Shown here in pieces: positions 9,665 to 18,195 of a DNA stretch of 64,000 nt. Below the pieces are notes generated by a model that was given only the letters and a program-made list of their open reading frames with translations, was not told the DNA's origin and did no database searches. Within the stretch, counting starts at the first letter, position 1. Each line of letters opens with the position of its first letter. The DNA lies in NCBI RefSeq assembly GCF_002252675.1, contig NZ_NQKY01000003.1:1-64000 (forward strand), in the 5' to 3' direction. The stretch is from Synechococcus sp. BO 8801 (GTDB taxonomy: Bacteria > Cyanobacteriota > Cyanobacteriia > PCC-6307 > Cyanobiaceae). A program made the translations under genes and the position numbers.

Positions 9665-11071
9665 AGGCTCCCCGTCGGAGAGCCGCAGCCAGCGGGCCAC
9701 GTGCGGCAGGGTGAGGCCCTGCACCAGCAGGTTGATCACCACGACGCAGAAGACGATGCCGCCGGCGTTCTGCACCAGGGACGGCACCGCGGCCGGGTCG
9801 ATGCCGCGCACCCTGGGGATGGCGTCGACCATCTCGAAACTCAGGGCCAGGGGAACGGCCCCCCGCAGACCGCACCAGGACACCAGGAGCGAATCCCGCA
9901 GAGTGAAGGGGGAGAAGCGCTGCAGCAGCAGCACACTCGCCGGCCTGGCCACCAGCATCATGGCGAGGGCGACAACGATGCCCTCGGGCAGCGCCGGCAG
10001 AAGTTCGAGCGGATGGACGCTCAGACCGAAGATCAGGAAGACGGTGATCTCGGTCATGTTGTTGAACGGCAGCAGGGTCTGCTGCAGGGCCTCCGGTGTG
10101 ATCCGTTCGTTGCTGTAGGTGTGGTTGCGCAGCATCAGGCCCGCCACGTAGGCGCTGATGAAGCCGGATCCACCCATCAGCTCCGCCACGCCGTAGGAGA
10201 TCAGGCTGATGGCGATGCCCAGGATCAGCAACTGGTTGCTCTCCCGCACCAGCCGGTTGAGGCTGAAGCGCCCCAGATAGCTCACGCAGACCCCGATCAG
10301 CAGACCGGAGCCGATCTTCTGCAGGAAGGTCTGCAGCTGCTCCACCACCACGACCTGCTGCCCGCCGCTGGCCCCCTCCAGGGTCGTCAGGCCGATCACC
10401 ACGCCCAGAAACAGGATGCCGGTGGGATCGTTGACGGAGGATTCGAACTGCACCAGGGCCGCCAGCCGCCGTGGGATCGCCCGCTCCACCAGCTGCAGCA
10501 CATTCATCGTGGCCCCGGCGTCGGTCGACCCCAGACAGGCGGCGATCAGCATCGCCACGGCCAGCGGCACCTGCCGGAAACCGAGTTCGATGCCGGCCGC
10601 ATCGGGGGAGGCCACAAACCAGATGATCAGACCCAGCATCAGGCTGGAGATGATTACCCCTCCCACCGCCAGGATGATGCCGTATTCCAGAAAGCCGCGA
10701 ATCGAGCGGATATCGGTTTCCAGTCCGGCGTTGAACAGCAGGATCGACAGACTCAGAACCTGCAGTCGCAGGATCGTGTCATGGCTGAACAGGGTGACGG
10801 AGGGGTTGATCAGCAGGCCGAACAACAGAACGCCGAGAATCGCCGGCACTCCGATCTTGAGCGAAAAGCGACTGATCGCCAGGGTGCCGAGAAAGATGCC
10901 GCCGATGGTCAGCATCATCAGCGGCAGGGGGACGATGCCGGGCGCGATCGGCGGCCTGATCAGTGGCGTCTCCGCTCCCTGACTGAAGCCCGCCACCACC
11001 GTGGCCAGCCAGCAATGGAGCCCAACGGGGAATGGCGGGGACAGCAGAGGGACCCAATCCGGCGGCGTCAT
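9653..11071 (-). CDS. CPA1-type cation/proton antiporter
   Basis: A membrane protein of about 472 residues with a dozen or so hydrophobic segments. CPA signatures are visible: CLGSTDAGAT, QFESSVNDPTG (the acidic Asn-Asp ion-site motif) and WCGLRGAVPLAL. There is no C-terminal RCK/TrkA regulatory domain. It probably exchanges Na+ or K+ for protons across the cytoplasmic or thylakoid membrane; the ion cannot be told from sequence. ATG 11071 overlaps the stop of the upstream EamA gene (ATGA), so the two are translationally coupled. Confidence 0.9.
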   Translation of the reverse strand: MTPPDWVPLLSPPFPVGLHCWLATVVAGFSQGAETPLIRPPIAPGIVPLPLMMLTIGGIFLGTLAISRFSLKIGVPAILGVLLFGLLINPSVTLFSHDTILRLQVLSLSILLFNAGLETDIRSIRGFLEYGIILAVGGVIISSLMLGLIIWFVASPDAAGIELGFRQVPLAVAMLIAACLGSTDAGATMNVLQLVERAIPRRLAALVQFESSVNDPTGILFLGVVIGLTTLEGASGGQQVVVVEQLQTFLQKIGSGLLIGVCVSYLGRFSLNRLVRESNQLLILGIAISLISYGVAELMGGSGFISAYVAGLMLRNHTYSNERITPEALQQTLLPFNNMTEITVFLIFGLSVHPLELLPALPEGIVVALAMMLVARPASVLLLQRFSPFTLRDSLLVSWCGLRGAVPLALSFEMVDAIPRVRGIDPAAVPSLVQNAGGIVFCVVVINLLVQGLTLPHVARWLRLSDGEPSAA

Positions 11072-11982
11072 CGTACGGGCGGCTTCTGCGTCGATGGCAC
11101 CGCCCCGGCGACACCCGGAGGCTTGCCCAGGCAGATCAATGTGGCCACCAGGATCAGGCCCGCCCCAGCCGCCGTGGGCAGATCGATGGCTTCCCCGAAG
11201 ATCCACCAGCCCCAGAGGGCGGCGAATCCCACCTGCACGTAGCTGATCGCCGTCGCCCGGGCCGCCGGCAGCTGGGTGAGGGCCTGGGTGAGCCCCACCT
11301 GGCCCAGCTGGGTGAACACCCCGATCGCCACCAGCCAGAGCAGCTCGGGCGGTGTGGGCAGCACCGGATCCAGCAGCACCGCCGGCAGGCTCAGGGGCAC
11401 GGCCACGAGCGGAAAGTAGAGGATGATCACGGCCGGATGCTCGCTTTCCGCCAGGCGCCGCACGCTCACGTAGGCCACGGCGGTGAGCAGGGCGCCGGCC
11501 ACCGCCACCAGCACCCAGAGCGCCGGCAGGGGGGCGCCGGCCGTGGGCCTGGCCACCAGCAGCACCCCCAGCCAGCCCAGCCCCATGGCCGCCAGCACGC
11601 GCCGCCCCAGCCGTTCGCCCAGCAGCAGCCAGGCCAGCAGCGCCGTGAAGGTGGGGTAGAGGTACTGGAGCACCGTGGCGGCGGCCAGAGGCAGGTGCAC
11701 AACGGCGGCATAGACGCAGAACAGGGCGGCACTGCCCACCAGACCCCGCACCACCAGCAGCCCCCGGCGCTGCCCCCAGGGATCCACGCCGATCCGGCGG
11801 ACCATCGCGTAGCTCAGGGCCAGGCTCACCAGGGCCCGGGCCAGCACCACCTCGGCCAGGGGGAGACGGTCGCCCACCTGCTTGACCCCCACCACCATCA
11901 GGCTGAAGGCGAGGGCGCTCAGCACCATCCAGGCCCCGGCCGGGAGGGCACCAGCGCCGCCGACGGGGCTGATTCGGTTCAC
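11068..11982 (-). CDS. EamA/DMT-family transporter
   Basis: A 304-residue protein with ten predicted transmembrane helices in two EamA repeats: the first from LPAGAWMVLSALAFSLMVVG, the second from PALWVLVAVAGALLTAVAYVS. The family exports amino acids, nucleotides or other metabolites; substrate unknown. Start is GTG 11982. It forms an overlapping pair with the antiporter gene. Confidence 0.88.
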   Translation of the reverse strand: MNRISPVGGAGALPAGAWMVLSALAFSLMVVGVKQVGDRLPLAEVVLARALVSLALSYAMVRRIGVDPWGQRRGLLVVRGLVGSAALFCVYAAVVHLPLAAATVLQYLYPTFTALLAWLLLGERLGRRVLAAMGLGWLGVLLVARPTAGAPLPALWVLVAVAGALLTAVAYVSVRRLAESEHPAVIILYFPLVAVPLSLPAVLLDPVLPTPPELLWLVAIGVFTQLGQVGLTQALTQLPAARATAISYVQVGFAALWGWWIFGEAIDLPTAAGAGLILVATLICLGKPPGVAGAVPSTQKPPVR

Positions 11983-12089
11983 CCGGCGATCTCCAGCGGT
12001 GGTGGCAGGCCCCAGAATGGCGCCAGTCCGACCACCACCGCTGGGGGGCGTGGCGCCCGTTGCTCCACTCCTTACCTCACAAGCCCTTC

Positions 12090-12131
12090 CCCTTGAGCCT
12101 GCACCCTTGAGCCTTCACCCTTGAGCCTTCC
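12090..12131 (+). repeat. Three 14-nt tandem repeats at the dnaG start
   Basis: CCCTTGAGCCTGCA, CCCTTGAGCCTTCA and CCCTTGAGCCTTCC lie head to tail. Each holds a TTG (12093, 12107, 12121), each in a different reading frame because 14 is not a multiple of three. Only the last TTG is in frame with dnaG, so the repeat array includes its initiation codon. Confidence 0.9.
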
Positions 12132-14205
12132 CCGTCTCCACCCCCGCACGATCGAGGCCGTCAAGGAGCGGGCCGACATCGTTGATGTGGTGGGGGAGCA
12201 CGTGGTGCTCAAGAAGAAGGGCCGGGAATTCGTCGGGATCTGCCCGTTCCATGACGACAAATCCCCGTCGATGACGGTGTCGCCCGCCAAGCAGTTCTAT
12301 TACTGCTTCTCCTGTGGGGCCGGCGGCAACGCCATCAAGTTCCTGATGGAGCTGCAGCGCACCAGCTTCAGCGAGGTGGTGCTGGATCTGGCCCGCAAAT
12401 ACCAGCTGCCGGTCGAGACCCTCGATGGTCCCCAGCAGGAGCGGCTGCGCCAGCAGCTCTCCCGCCGCGACCGGCTGCACCGGGTGCTGGCCCTGGCGGC
12501 GGGCTGGTTCCAGGGCCAGCTGCGCGCACCGGAGGGGGCGGCGGCCCTCACCTACCTGCGCCAGACCCGCGGCCTCTCCGAAACCACCCTGGAAGCGTTC
12601 CAGCTGGGCTATGCCCCGGCCGGCTGGGACGGCCTGCTGCAGCACCTGCAGCAGGTGGAGGGCCTGGGCCCCGACCTGCTGGAGGCGGCCGGCCTGGTGG
12701 TGGCCCGCAAGGGGGGCGGTGGCTTCTACGACCGCTTCCGCGACCGGGTGATGGTGCCGATCCGGGACCGCCAGGGCCGGGTGATCGGCTTCGGTGGCCG
12801 GGGGCTGGACGGGGCCGAGCCGAAGTACCTCAACTCCCCGGAAACGGAGGTGTTCGAGAAGGGCAAGCACCTGTTCGGGCTGGATCGGGCCGCCGACCCC
12901 ATCCGCCGCGACGACCGGGCCGTGGTGGTGGAGGGCTACTTCGATGTGATCGCCCTGCACGCCGCCGGCATCACCAATGCGGTGGCAGCCCTCGGCACGG
13001 CCCTCAGCTCCAGCCAGATCACCCAGCTGTGCCGCTGCTGCGACAGCCGGCGCCTGATCCTCAACTTCGACAGCGACGGGGCGGGCATCCGCGCCGCCCA
13101 GCGGGCCATCGGCGAGGTGGAGCAGCTGGCGCTGCAGGGCCAGCTGGAGCTGCGGGTGCTGCACCTGCCCGCCGGCAAGGACCCGGACGAGTTCCTGCAG
13201 CAGCACGGCCCGGGGGAGTACCGCTCCCTGCTGGACCAGGCCCCCCTCTGGCTCGACTGGCAGATCGAGCAGGTGCTCGAAGGCAAGGATCTGGCCCGGG
13301 CCGACCAGTTCCAGCAGGCCGTCTCGGGGCTGGTGCAACTGCTGGGCAAGCTGCCCCAGTCGGCCGTGCGCAGTCACTACCTGCAGCAGGTGGCCGAGCG
13401 CCTCTCCGGCGGCCAGGCCCGGCTGGCCATCCAGCTGGAGGAGGACCTGCGCCAGCAGGTCAAGGGCCAGCGCTGGCACGGCCGTTCGGCGAAATGGGAG
13501 CAACCCGGGGAGGTGGGCCACCGGGAGCGGGCCGAGGCGGAGATCCTGCGTCTCTACCTTCACTGCCCCGCCTGGCGCGGCGTGATCCGCGCCGAGCTGC
13601 GCCGCCGGGAGCTCGATGACTTCGCCCTCCAGCACCACCGCCAGCTCTGGGCCGCCATCGGTGAACTGGAGGAGGACAACCTCGGGGCCGGCCGGCTCGA
13701 GGCCATCAACCGGGGCACCGACCCCGGCCTGGACCTGGCCGACCTCGATCTGCCCCGCCTGCTGGGCGACCGGCTGCTGGTGGAGCAGAGCGCCCTGCTC
13801 AGCCGCCTCACCCCCCTGCTGGAGCCCAGTGAGGTGCAGCGGCTGGCCCTGGCCCACCCACCGCTGCAGCTGCGGGGGGCCACGGCGTCACTGGAGCGCC
13901 AGCGGGTGCTGCGCCGCTGCCGCCACCTGCTCGATGCCTGGTCGAGCCAGCGCCTCCAGACCCTGGAGCACTGCATCGCCCGGCTGCTGGAGGAGGAGCG
14001 CGACGCCCCCCCTGCGGCGGCCGCCCCCCCGGTCACCGGCGCCGGCCTCGACATGGAGACCCGCATCCACGACCTCTTCGACGCGCTCAACGGCGACGCC
14101 CTGCGCTTCCAGGAGGCCTACTACGCCGAACGCCGTTATCTGAATCAGCTGGATGACGGCCGCCGTGCCGGCTACGAGGAGACCCTCACGGCCCCGGCCG
14201 CCTGA
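12121..14205 (+). CDS. dnaG: DNA primase
   Basis: A 694-residue primase that makes RNA primers at the replication fork. It has a CHC2 zinc finger (CPFHDDKSPSM ... YYCFSCGAGG, about residues 40-65), a TOPRIM core (VVVEGYFDVIALHAAG and NFDSDGAG, about 263-318), and a C-terminal helicase-binding region. The start is TTG 12121, giving MSLPRLHPRTIEAVKERADI; no better start fits, since the zinc-finger domain normally begins a few residues in. The codon lies in a 14-nt tandem repeat array. Confidence 0.96.
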   Translation: MSLPRLHPRTIEAVKERADIVDVVGEHVVLKKKGREFVGICPFHDDKSPSMTVSPAKQFYYCFSCGAGGNAIKFLMELQRTSFSEVVLDLARKYQLPVETLDGPQQERLRQQLSRRDRLHRVLALAAGWFQGQLRAPEGAAALTYLRQTRGLSETTLEAFQLGYAPAGWDGLLQHLQQVEGLGPDLLEAAGLVVARKGGGGFYDRFRDRVMVPIRDRQGRVIGFGGRGLDGAEPKYLNSPETEVFEKGKHLFGLDRAADPIRRDDRAVVVEGYFDVIALHAAGITNAVAALGTALSSSQITQLCRCCDSRRLILNFDSDGAGIRAAQRAIGEVEQLALQGQLELRVLHLPAGKDPDEFLQQHGPGEYRSLLDQAPLWLDWQIEQVLEGKDLARADQFQQAVSGLVQLLGKLPQSAVRSHYLQQVAERLSGGQARLAIQLEEDLRQQVKGQRWHGRSAKWEQPGEVGHRERAEAEILRLYLHCPAWRGVIRAELRRRELDDFALQHHRQLWAAIGELEEDNLGAGRLEAINRGTDPGLDLADLDLPRLLGDRLLVEQSALLSRLTPLLEPSEVQRLALAHPPLQLRGATASLERQRVLRRCRHLLDAWSSQRLQTLEHCIARLLEEERDAPPAAAAPPVTGAGLDMETRIHDLFDALNGDALRFQEAYYAERRYLNQLDDGRRAGYEETLTAPAA

Positions 14206-14264
14206 CGCCGGGATCCGCTCGCCGCCTTCCGTTCTGCCTACAGTTTCTGTGGAGGCAAGGTCCC

Positions 14265-15263
14265 ATGGCGTCATATCCGGCCTTTCCCGTCCCCGCCGAT
14301 GAGGACCAGCGGCTCCGCGACCTGGAGCGCTACGGGCTGTTCGAAGCCGACAGCGACGAGCACTTCGACCGGATCCTGGATCTGGCCGCCGCCATCTTCC
14401 GGACGCCCATCGTGGCCCTGTCCCTGGTGGAGGCCGACCGGCAGTGGTTCCTGGCCAAGCGGGGCCTCGACGTGCGCGAAACCCCCCGTGAGATGGCCTT
14501 CTGCGCCCACGCCATCGTCCACGACGACGTGATGGTGGTGCCCGATGCCCGCGCCGACGAACGCTTCCGCAGCAACCCCCTGGTCTTCGCCGATCCCCAC
14601 ATCCGCTTCTATGCCGGCGCGCCCCTGCAGACGCCGGAGGGTCACAACCTCGGCACCCTCTGCGTCATCGACCGGGAGCCCCGGGACCTCAGCGCCGAGC
14701 AGCGCGCCGTGCTGCACCGCCTGGCCCAGCTGGCCATGCGTGAACTGGACCTGCGGCGCCTCGCCCACCTCTGCCCGGTCACCGGCCTGCCCACCCGCCA
14801 CACCTTCCTGACCATCGGCGAGCGGGAGTTCGCCCGTGCCAGCCGCGATCACCATCCCCTGTCGCTGCTGCTGTTCGATGTCGACAATCTGCGGCTGATC
14901 AACAACCGCTGGGGCCACGCCGCCGGCGACCGGGTGCTGGCCGATCTGGTCCAGCTGGCCCGCACCTTCCTGCAGGAGCAGGACTTCGCCGCCCGCCTGG
15001 GGGATGGGGAGTTCGCCCTGCTGCTGGTGGGCATCGACGCGGATCGGGCGATGGCCCTGGCCGAGGCCCTCCGCACCGCCGTCACCCACATGTCCGGGGT
15101 GCACACCCATTCCGACTTCCGCCTGCACATCAGCGGCGGCCTCACCGCCCTGGCCTCCCAGGATCACGCCTTCCCCGACCTGATCCTGCGGGCCGAGCGG
15201 GCCCTTGAGCTGGCCAAGGGCAACGGCCGCGACCAGGTCGCCAGCCTCTTCGAGCGCCCCTGA
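14265..15263 (+). CDS. GAF-GGDEF protein with degenerate signature
   Basis: A 332-residue signalling protein. An N-terminal GAF domain (about 20-165; includes IVALSLVEADRQWFLAKRGL and FYAGAPLQTPEGHNLGTLCV) is followed by a GGDEF fold (about 172-330). The metal-binding FDVDNLRLINNRWGHAAGD segment is present, but the active loop reads RLGDGEF rather than RxGGDEF. The rearranged loop makes c-di-GMP synthesis doubtful; it may be a sensor or binder. Soluble, ATG start. Confidence 0.88.
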   Translation: MASYPAFPVPADEDQRLRDLERYGLFEADSDEHFDRILDLAAAIFRTPIVALSLVEADRQWFLAKRGLDVRETPREMAFCAHAIVHDDVMVVPDARADERFRSNPLVFADPHIRFYAGAPLQTPEGHNLGTLCVIDREPRDLSAEQRAVLHRLAQLAMRELDLRRLAHLCPVTGLPTRHTFLTIGEREFARASRDHHPLSLLLFDVDNLRLINNRWGHAAGDRVLADLVQLARTFLQEQDFAARLGDGEFALLLVGIDADRAMALAEALRTAVTHMSGVHTHSDFRLHISGGLTALASQDHAFPDLILRAERALELAKGNGRDQVASLFERP

Positions 15264-15268
15264 GGGCC

Positions 15269-16549
15269 TCAGGCCCGCACCACCGGCACATCGCTCAGGC
15301 GGGTGGTGGCCGCCCGGGACAGGCGCGAGCGGCGCATCGTCCAGCGGGGCCGCAGGCCGCAGGCGGCCCACTGCACCGTGCCGCTGCCGTAGCGGCGGTT
15401 GAGGCCGTCGACGGCGGCCATCAGGGCCTCGCGCCGCCGCTGCTGCTCCGGCGGCAGCGGCACCAGCAGATGGTGCTGCAGCAGCGTCACCGGCTGCAGA
15501 TCCTGCAGCAGCACCCCCGCCTTCTGCAGTGGCTTGTGGGGCCGGAACAGCCGCTCGGCCAGGGGCAGGGCGGCGGCGAGCAGCACGGCGGTGTCGTTGC
15601 TGGGCAGGGGCAGGGCGACGGTGGCGGCGTTGGCGTAGAAGCGGGTGCCGTTGAAGGGGCTGCTGCGCACGAACACCGTGACGCTGCCCGCCCGCTGCCC
15701 CTGGCGGCGCAGCTTCTCGCCGGCCCGGCTGAGGTAGGTGGCGATCGCCTGCCGCAGGCCCTCGAGGCTGGTGACCGGCTCGCTGAAGCTGCGGCTGACG
15801 CAGGTTTCCTGCTTCGCCGGCGGCACCGCCACCAGGGGCAGGCAGCTGTGGCCGCGCAGCTCCTGCTGCAGACGCACCCCCACGACGCCGCAGCGGTGCC
15901 GCAGCTCGCCGCTCGGCATGTCGCGCAGGGCCCGGGCGTTGGCGATGCCCCGCAGCCGGCACCAGCGGGACAGCTTGCGGCCGATGCCCCAGACGTCCTC
16001 GATGGCGATGGCCTCCAGCCAGGGGCCCGGATCCCCCGCCTGGCCCAGGTCGAAGACGCCGCCATGGGAGGGGTCGCGCTTGGCGATGCGGTTGGCGATC
16101 TTGGCCAGCACCTTGGTGGGGGCGATGCCCACCGCCACCGGCAGGCCCAGCTGGCGGCGCACCTGGCGGCGCAGGTCTGTCCCCCAGGCGCTGAGGTCGC
16201 CGTCGCCGGGCGGGCGGTGCAGGCGACCGAAGGCCTCGTCGATGGAATAGACCTCCAGCTCCTCCACCCAGGCTTCGAGGCTGGCCATCAGCCGCTGGCT
16301 CATGTCGGCGTAGAGGCTGTAGTTGGAACTGCGCACGATCACACCGCGGCGTTCCAGGTCGTGGCGCACCTGGAACCAGGGGGTGCCCATGGGAATGCCC
16401 ATGGCGCGGGCCTCGGCACTGCGGGAGACGATGCAGCCGTCGTTGTTGGAGAGCACCACCAGGGGCTTGCCGATCACGGCGGGATCGAGGGCCGCCTCGC
16501 AGGAGGCATAGAAGTTGTTGCCGTCGATCAGGACTGTGGCCTGGGCCAT
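15269..16549 (-). CDS. umuC: Y-family DNA polymerase V catalytic subunit
   Basis: A 426-residue translesion polymerase. Palm motifs are intact: the first catalytic Asp in LIDGNNFYASCE and the pair in YSIDEAFGRL. The SNNDGCIVSRSAEARAMGI segment and the C-terminal little-finger region with a UmuC-type tail (LMAAVDGLNRRYGSGTVQWA) follow. Start ATG 16549 overlaps the end of umuD by 22 bases, so the two form one operon behind the LexA box at 16944. Confidence 0.95.
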   Translation of the reverse strand: MAQATVLIDGNNFYASCEAALDPAVIGKPLVVLSNNDGCIVSRSAEARAMGIPMGTPWFQVRHDLERRGVIVRSSNYSLYADMSQRLMASLEAWVEELEVYSIDEAFGRLHRPPGDGDLSAWGTDLRRQVRRQLGLPVAVGIAPTKVLAKIANRIAKRDPSHGGVFDLGQAGDPGPWLEAIAIEDVWGIGRKLSRWCRLRGIANARALRDMPSGELRHRCGVVGVRLQQELRGHSCLPLVAVPPAKQETCVSRSFSEPVTSLEGLRQAIATYLSRAGEKLRRQGQRAGSVTVFVRSSPFNGTRFYANAATVALPLPSNDTAVLLAAALPLAERLFRPHKPLQKAGVLLQDLQPVTLLQHHLLVPLPPEQQRRREALMAAVDGLNRRYGSGTVQWAACGLRPRWTMRRSRLSRAATTRLSDVPVVRA

Positions 16550-16917
16550 CGACCTCCCGGCAGCGAACGGATCACGTGCAGGGCCACGCCCCAGAGGCGG
16601 TCGTCGTCGCTGCCGCCGAGGGCCAGGGGCGGGTAGGCGGGGTTGGCCGCCTCCAGCCACCAGCGCGGCCCCCGGCGCACCAGGCGCTTGAGGGTGAAGC
16701 CCCCCTCCAGCAGGGCCACCACGATGCGGCCGGAGCGGGGAGCGACCCCCCGGTCCACGACGAGCAGGTCGCCGTGGCGGATGCCGGCGCCGACCATCGA
16801 ATCGCCGCAGACGCGCAGCAGCAGGGTGCGCTCGGGGTGGAGGTTCAGCTGGGTGTTGAGGTCGACCCCCGGGCCGGGATCGGGGTGACGGGGATCGGGG
16901 TGAGGGGGATCGGGCAC
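16528..16917 (-). CDS. umuD: UmuD-like S24 peptidase lacking the cleavage arm
   Basis: Partner of UmuC in a pol V-type polymerase. The 129-residue protein keeps the S24 core: GDSM with nucleophile Ser near residue 40, the general-base Lys in TLKRL, and GVALHVIRSL at the end. E. coli UmuD places its Cys-Gly cleavage site about 36 residues before the Ser; here that would fall at residue 4, and the region is instead a repeat-encoded leader (PDPPHPDPRHPDPGPG). Start is GTG 16917; an in-frame stop at 16942-16944 rules out an upstream start. It therefore looks like a constitutive UmuD'-form. Confidence 0.9.
   Translation of the reverse strand: MPDPPHPDPRHPDPGPGVDLNTQLNLHPERTLLLRVCGDSMVGAGIRHGDLLVVDRGVAPRSGRIVVALLEGGFTLKRLVRRGPRWWLEAANPAYPPLALGGSDDDRLWGVALHVIRSLPGGRWPRPQS
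16876..16917 (-). repeat. 15-nt tandem repeats encoding the UmuD N-terminus
   Basis: On the plus strand GGGATCGGGGTGACG (16876-16890) and GGGATCGGGGTGAGG (16891-16905) are followed by a partial third copy GGGATCGGGCAC ending at the umuD start codon. With a length divisible by three, the units encode repeated HPDP segments. Confidence 0.85.
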
Positions 16918-16943
16918 GGGCCCCGGGCGACAGACTTCACCTT

Positions 16944-16957
16944 AGTACGAATGTACT
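16944..16957. promoter_or_regulatory. Cyanobacterial LexA (SOS) box upstream of umuDC
   Basis: AGTACGAATGTACT fits the reported cyanobacterial LexA consensus RGTACNNNDGTWCB at every position. It lies 27 bases upstream of the umuD start and just after the stop of the preceding gene, so it most likely controls umuDC induction by DNA damage. Confidence 0.85.
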
Positions 16958-16959
16958 GG

Positions 16960-17430
16960 TCAGTCCCCGTCTTCGAGCAGCAGCTGTTGAAAGGCGGTGT
17001 AGAGCTCCCGTTCGCTGTCGTCGGCCGGGGGGCGCCGGTTCGCCCCGGTCCGGGGGGTCGGGGTGCGACGCCGGGTGGTGGCCCCGGGGGAGGCGCCAGG
17101 GCCGCTCGGGTCGCCACTTGGGCCACCACTGGGGACCGGGCGGGGGCTGCCGGCAGGGGGGCTGCCGGCGGAGGTGGGAGGTGTCTCCAGCTGCCGCAGG
17201 CGCTCCAGCAGATGGGGCGGCACGCTGCCGTCGGCGCTGACGTTCATCAGGGCGCGGAAGAGCTTCTGGGGGTCCTGCTCGGTTTCCACCGGATGGCGAC
17301 GCTCGAGCGCCGATGACCCGGGGGCCGGAGCGCCGGCGGCCGGGGTGGGAGGCGGCGGGGCGGGCAGCGGGCGGGGCAGCTGGCGGCCGAGGGCCTCCAG
17401 CCGCTCGCGGCTGCGGGCATCGAAGCTCAT
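16960..17430 (-). CDS. Low-complexity conserved hypothetical protein
   Basis: A 156-residue protein. It has an N-terminal segment (MSFDARSRERLEALGRQLPRPLP), a conserved-looking middle (VETEQDPQKLFRALMNVSADG, VPPHLLERLRQLE), a disordered Pro/Ser/Gly stretch, and a C-terminal helix (ERELYTAFQQLLLEDGD). I recognise no domain. It lies between the pentapeptide-repeat gene and the LexA box on the same strand. Confidence 0.72.
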   Translation of the reverse strand: MSFDARSRERLEALGRQLPRPLPAPPPPTPAAGAPAPGSSALERRHPVETEQDPQKLFRALMNVSADGSVPPHLLERLRQLETPPTSAGSPPAGSPRPVPSGGPSGDPSGPGASPGATTRRRTPTPRTGANRRPPADDSERELYTAFQQLLLEDGD

Positions 17431-17440
17431 CGGGGCGGGC

Positions 17441-17968
17441 TCAGCTGCAGTTCAGTGTGTCGCGGGTGAGGCGGCCACTGACGGGATTGGTGCCGCTGGC
17501 GGCGGCACAGAGGCTGGTGAGGGCATCACCGCGCAGGGGCACGTTGGTGAAGTCGGCGCCGTCGATGAGCACCCCACGGAACTTGGTGTTGAAGGCGAAG
17601 GCGTCGTCGAGGCGGGCGTTGCGCAGGTCGGTGCCCTCGAACACGGCCGAATCCAGGGTGGCGTCCCGCAGGTCGCTGCCGCTCAGGTCGGCGTCCTGGA
17701 GCTTGGCGCCGAACAGGCTGGCGCCGCGCAGGTCGGCCCCCGAGAGATCGGCGTCGCGCAGGTTGGTGAGGTTGAAGGTGACACCGCGCAGGTCGGCACC
17801 GTGGAAATCGGCCCCGATCAGCACCTGTTTGGCGTAGTCCATCGCCGCCGCCACCGGCATGGGGCGGGCCAGCAGCAGCAGTCCATCCAGCAGCAGGGCC
17901 AGGAGCAGGGCCAGCAGCAGGGCCGGGAACCGGGGCACGGTGGGCGGCGGGGAGAGGGGGCGCGTCAT
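17441..17968 (-). CDS. Pentapeptide-repeat protein, probably lumenal or periplasmic
   Basis: A protein of about 175 residues with an N-terminal signal segment ([21 protein letters not shown], cleavage likely after PVAAA) and then about twenty A(D/N)LxX pentapeptides, such as GADLRGASLFGAKLQDADL, predicting a right-handed quadrilateral beta-helix. The C-terminus has two Cys (LCAAA, LNCS), a pairing seen in thylakoid-lumen pentapeptide proteins. Function in that group is unknown. ATG 17968 is chosen because it starts the signal sequence directly. Confidence 0.85.
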   Translation of the reverse strand: MTRPLSPPPTVPRFPALLLALLLALLLDGLLLLARPMPVAAAMDYAKQVLIGADFHGADLRGVTFNLTNLRDADLSGADLRGASLFGAKLQDADLSGSDLRDATLDSAVFEGTDLRNARLDDAFAFNTKFRGVLIDGADFTNVPLRGDALTSLCAAASGTNPVSGRLTRDTLNCS

Positions 17969-18160
17969 CGGCGATGAAGCGGAGAAGGTCAGCCTAGGCA
18001 AGGGCTCCACGGCGCTCCGAGGCCCGGTGAGGGATGCCGATGGGGAGAGGGCGACTAGCGTGATGCAGGACCGCATCGGCGGCCCGTTCGATCTCCGCAA
18101 CCATTGATGACCAGGGACTTCCAGCCCAGGGCCTTCCGGCGATCAGGGGCCGGCCGCTGG

Positions 18161-18190
18161 CCCCACACCACGGAACCCCACACCACGGAA
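18161..18190 (+). repeat. Perfect 15-nt tandem duplication before EAL gene
   Basis: CCCCACACCACGGAA occurs twice head to tail, ending 5 bases before the ATG at 18196, in the place where a ribosome-binding site would be expected. Confidence 0.9.
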
Positions 18191-18195
18191 CAACG

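Noticed and set aside
12090-12131. Phase variation of dnaG by repeat slippage
   Set aside because: The in-frame TTG lies in the last copy, so gain or loss of upstream copies would not change the dnaG frame; only spacing or initiation strength could vary. The same applies to the repeats at 62922.
16918-16944. A longer UmuD starting upstream to restore the cleavage arm
   Set aside because: The frame meets TAA on the minus strand at 16942-16944 and no start codon lies between it and GTG 16917.
18055-18060. TAGCGT as a -10 element for the EAL gene
   Set aside because: It would imply a 5' leader of about 130 bases and no -35 partner is evident.
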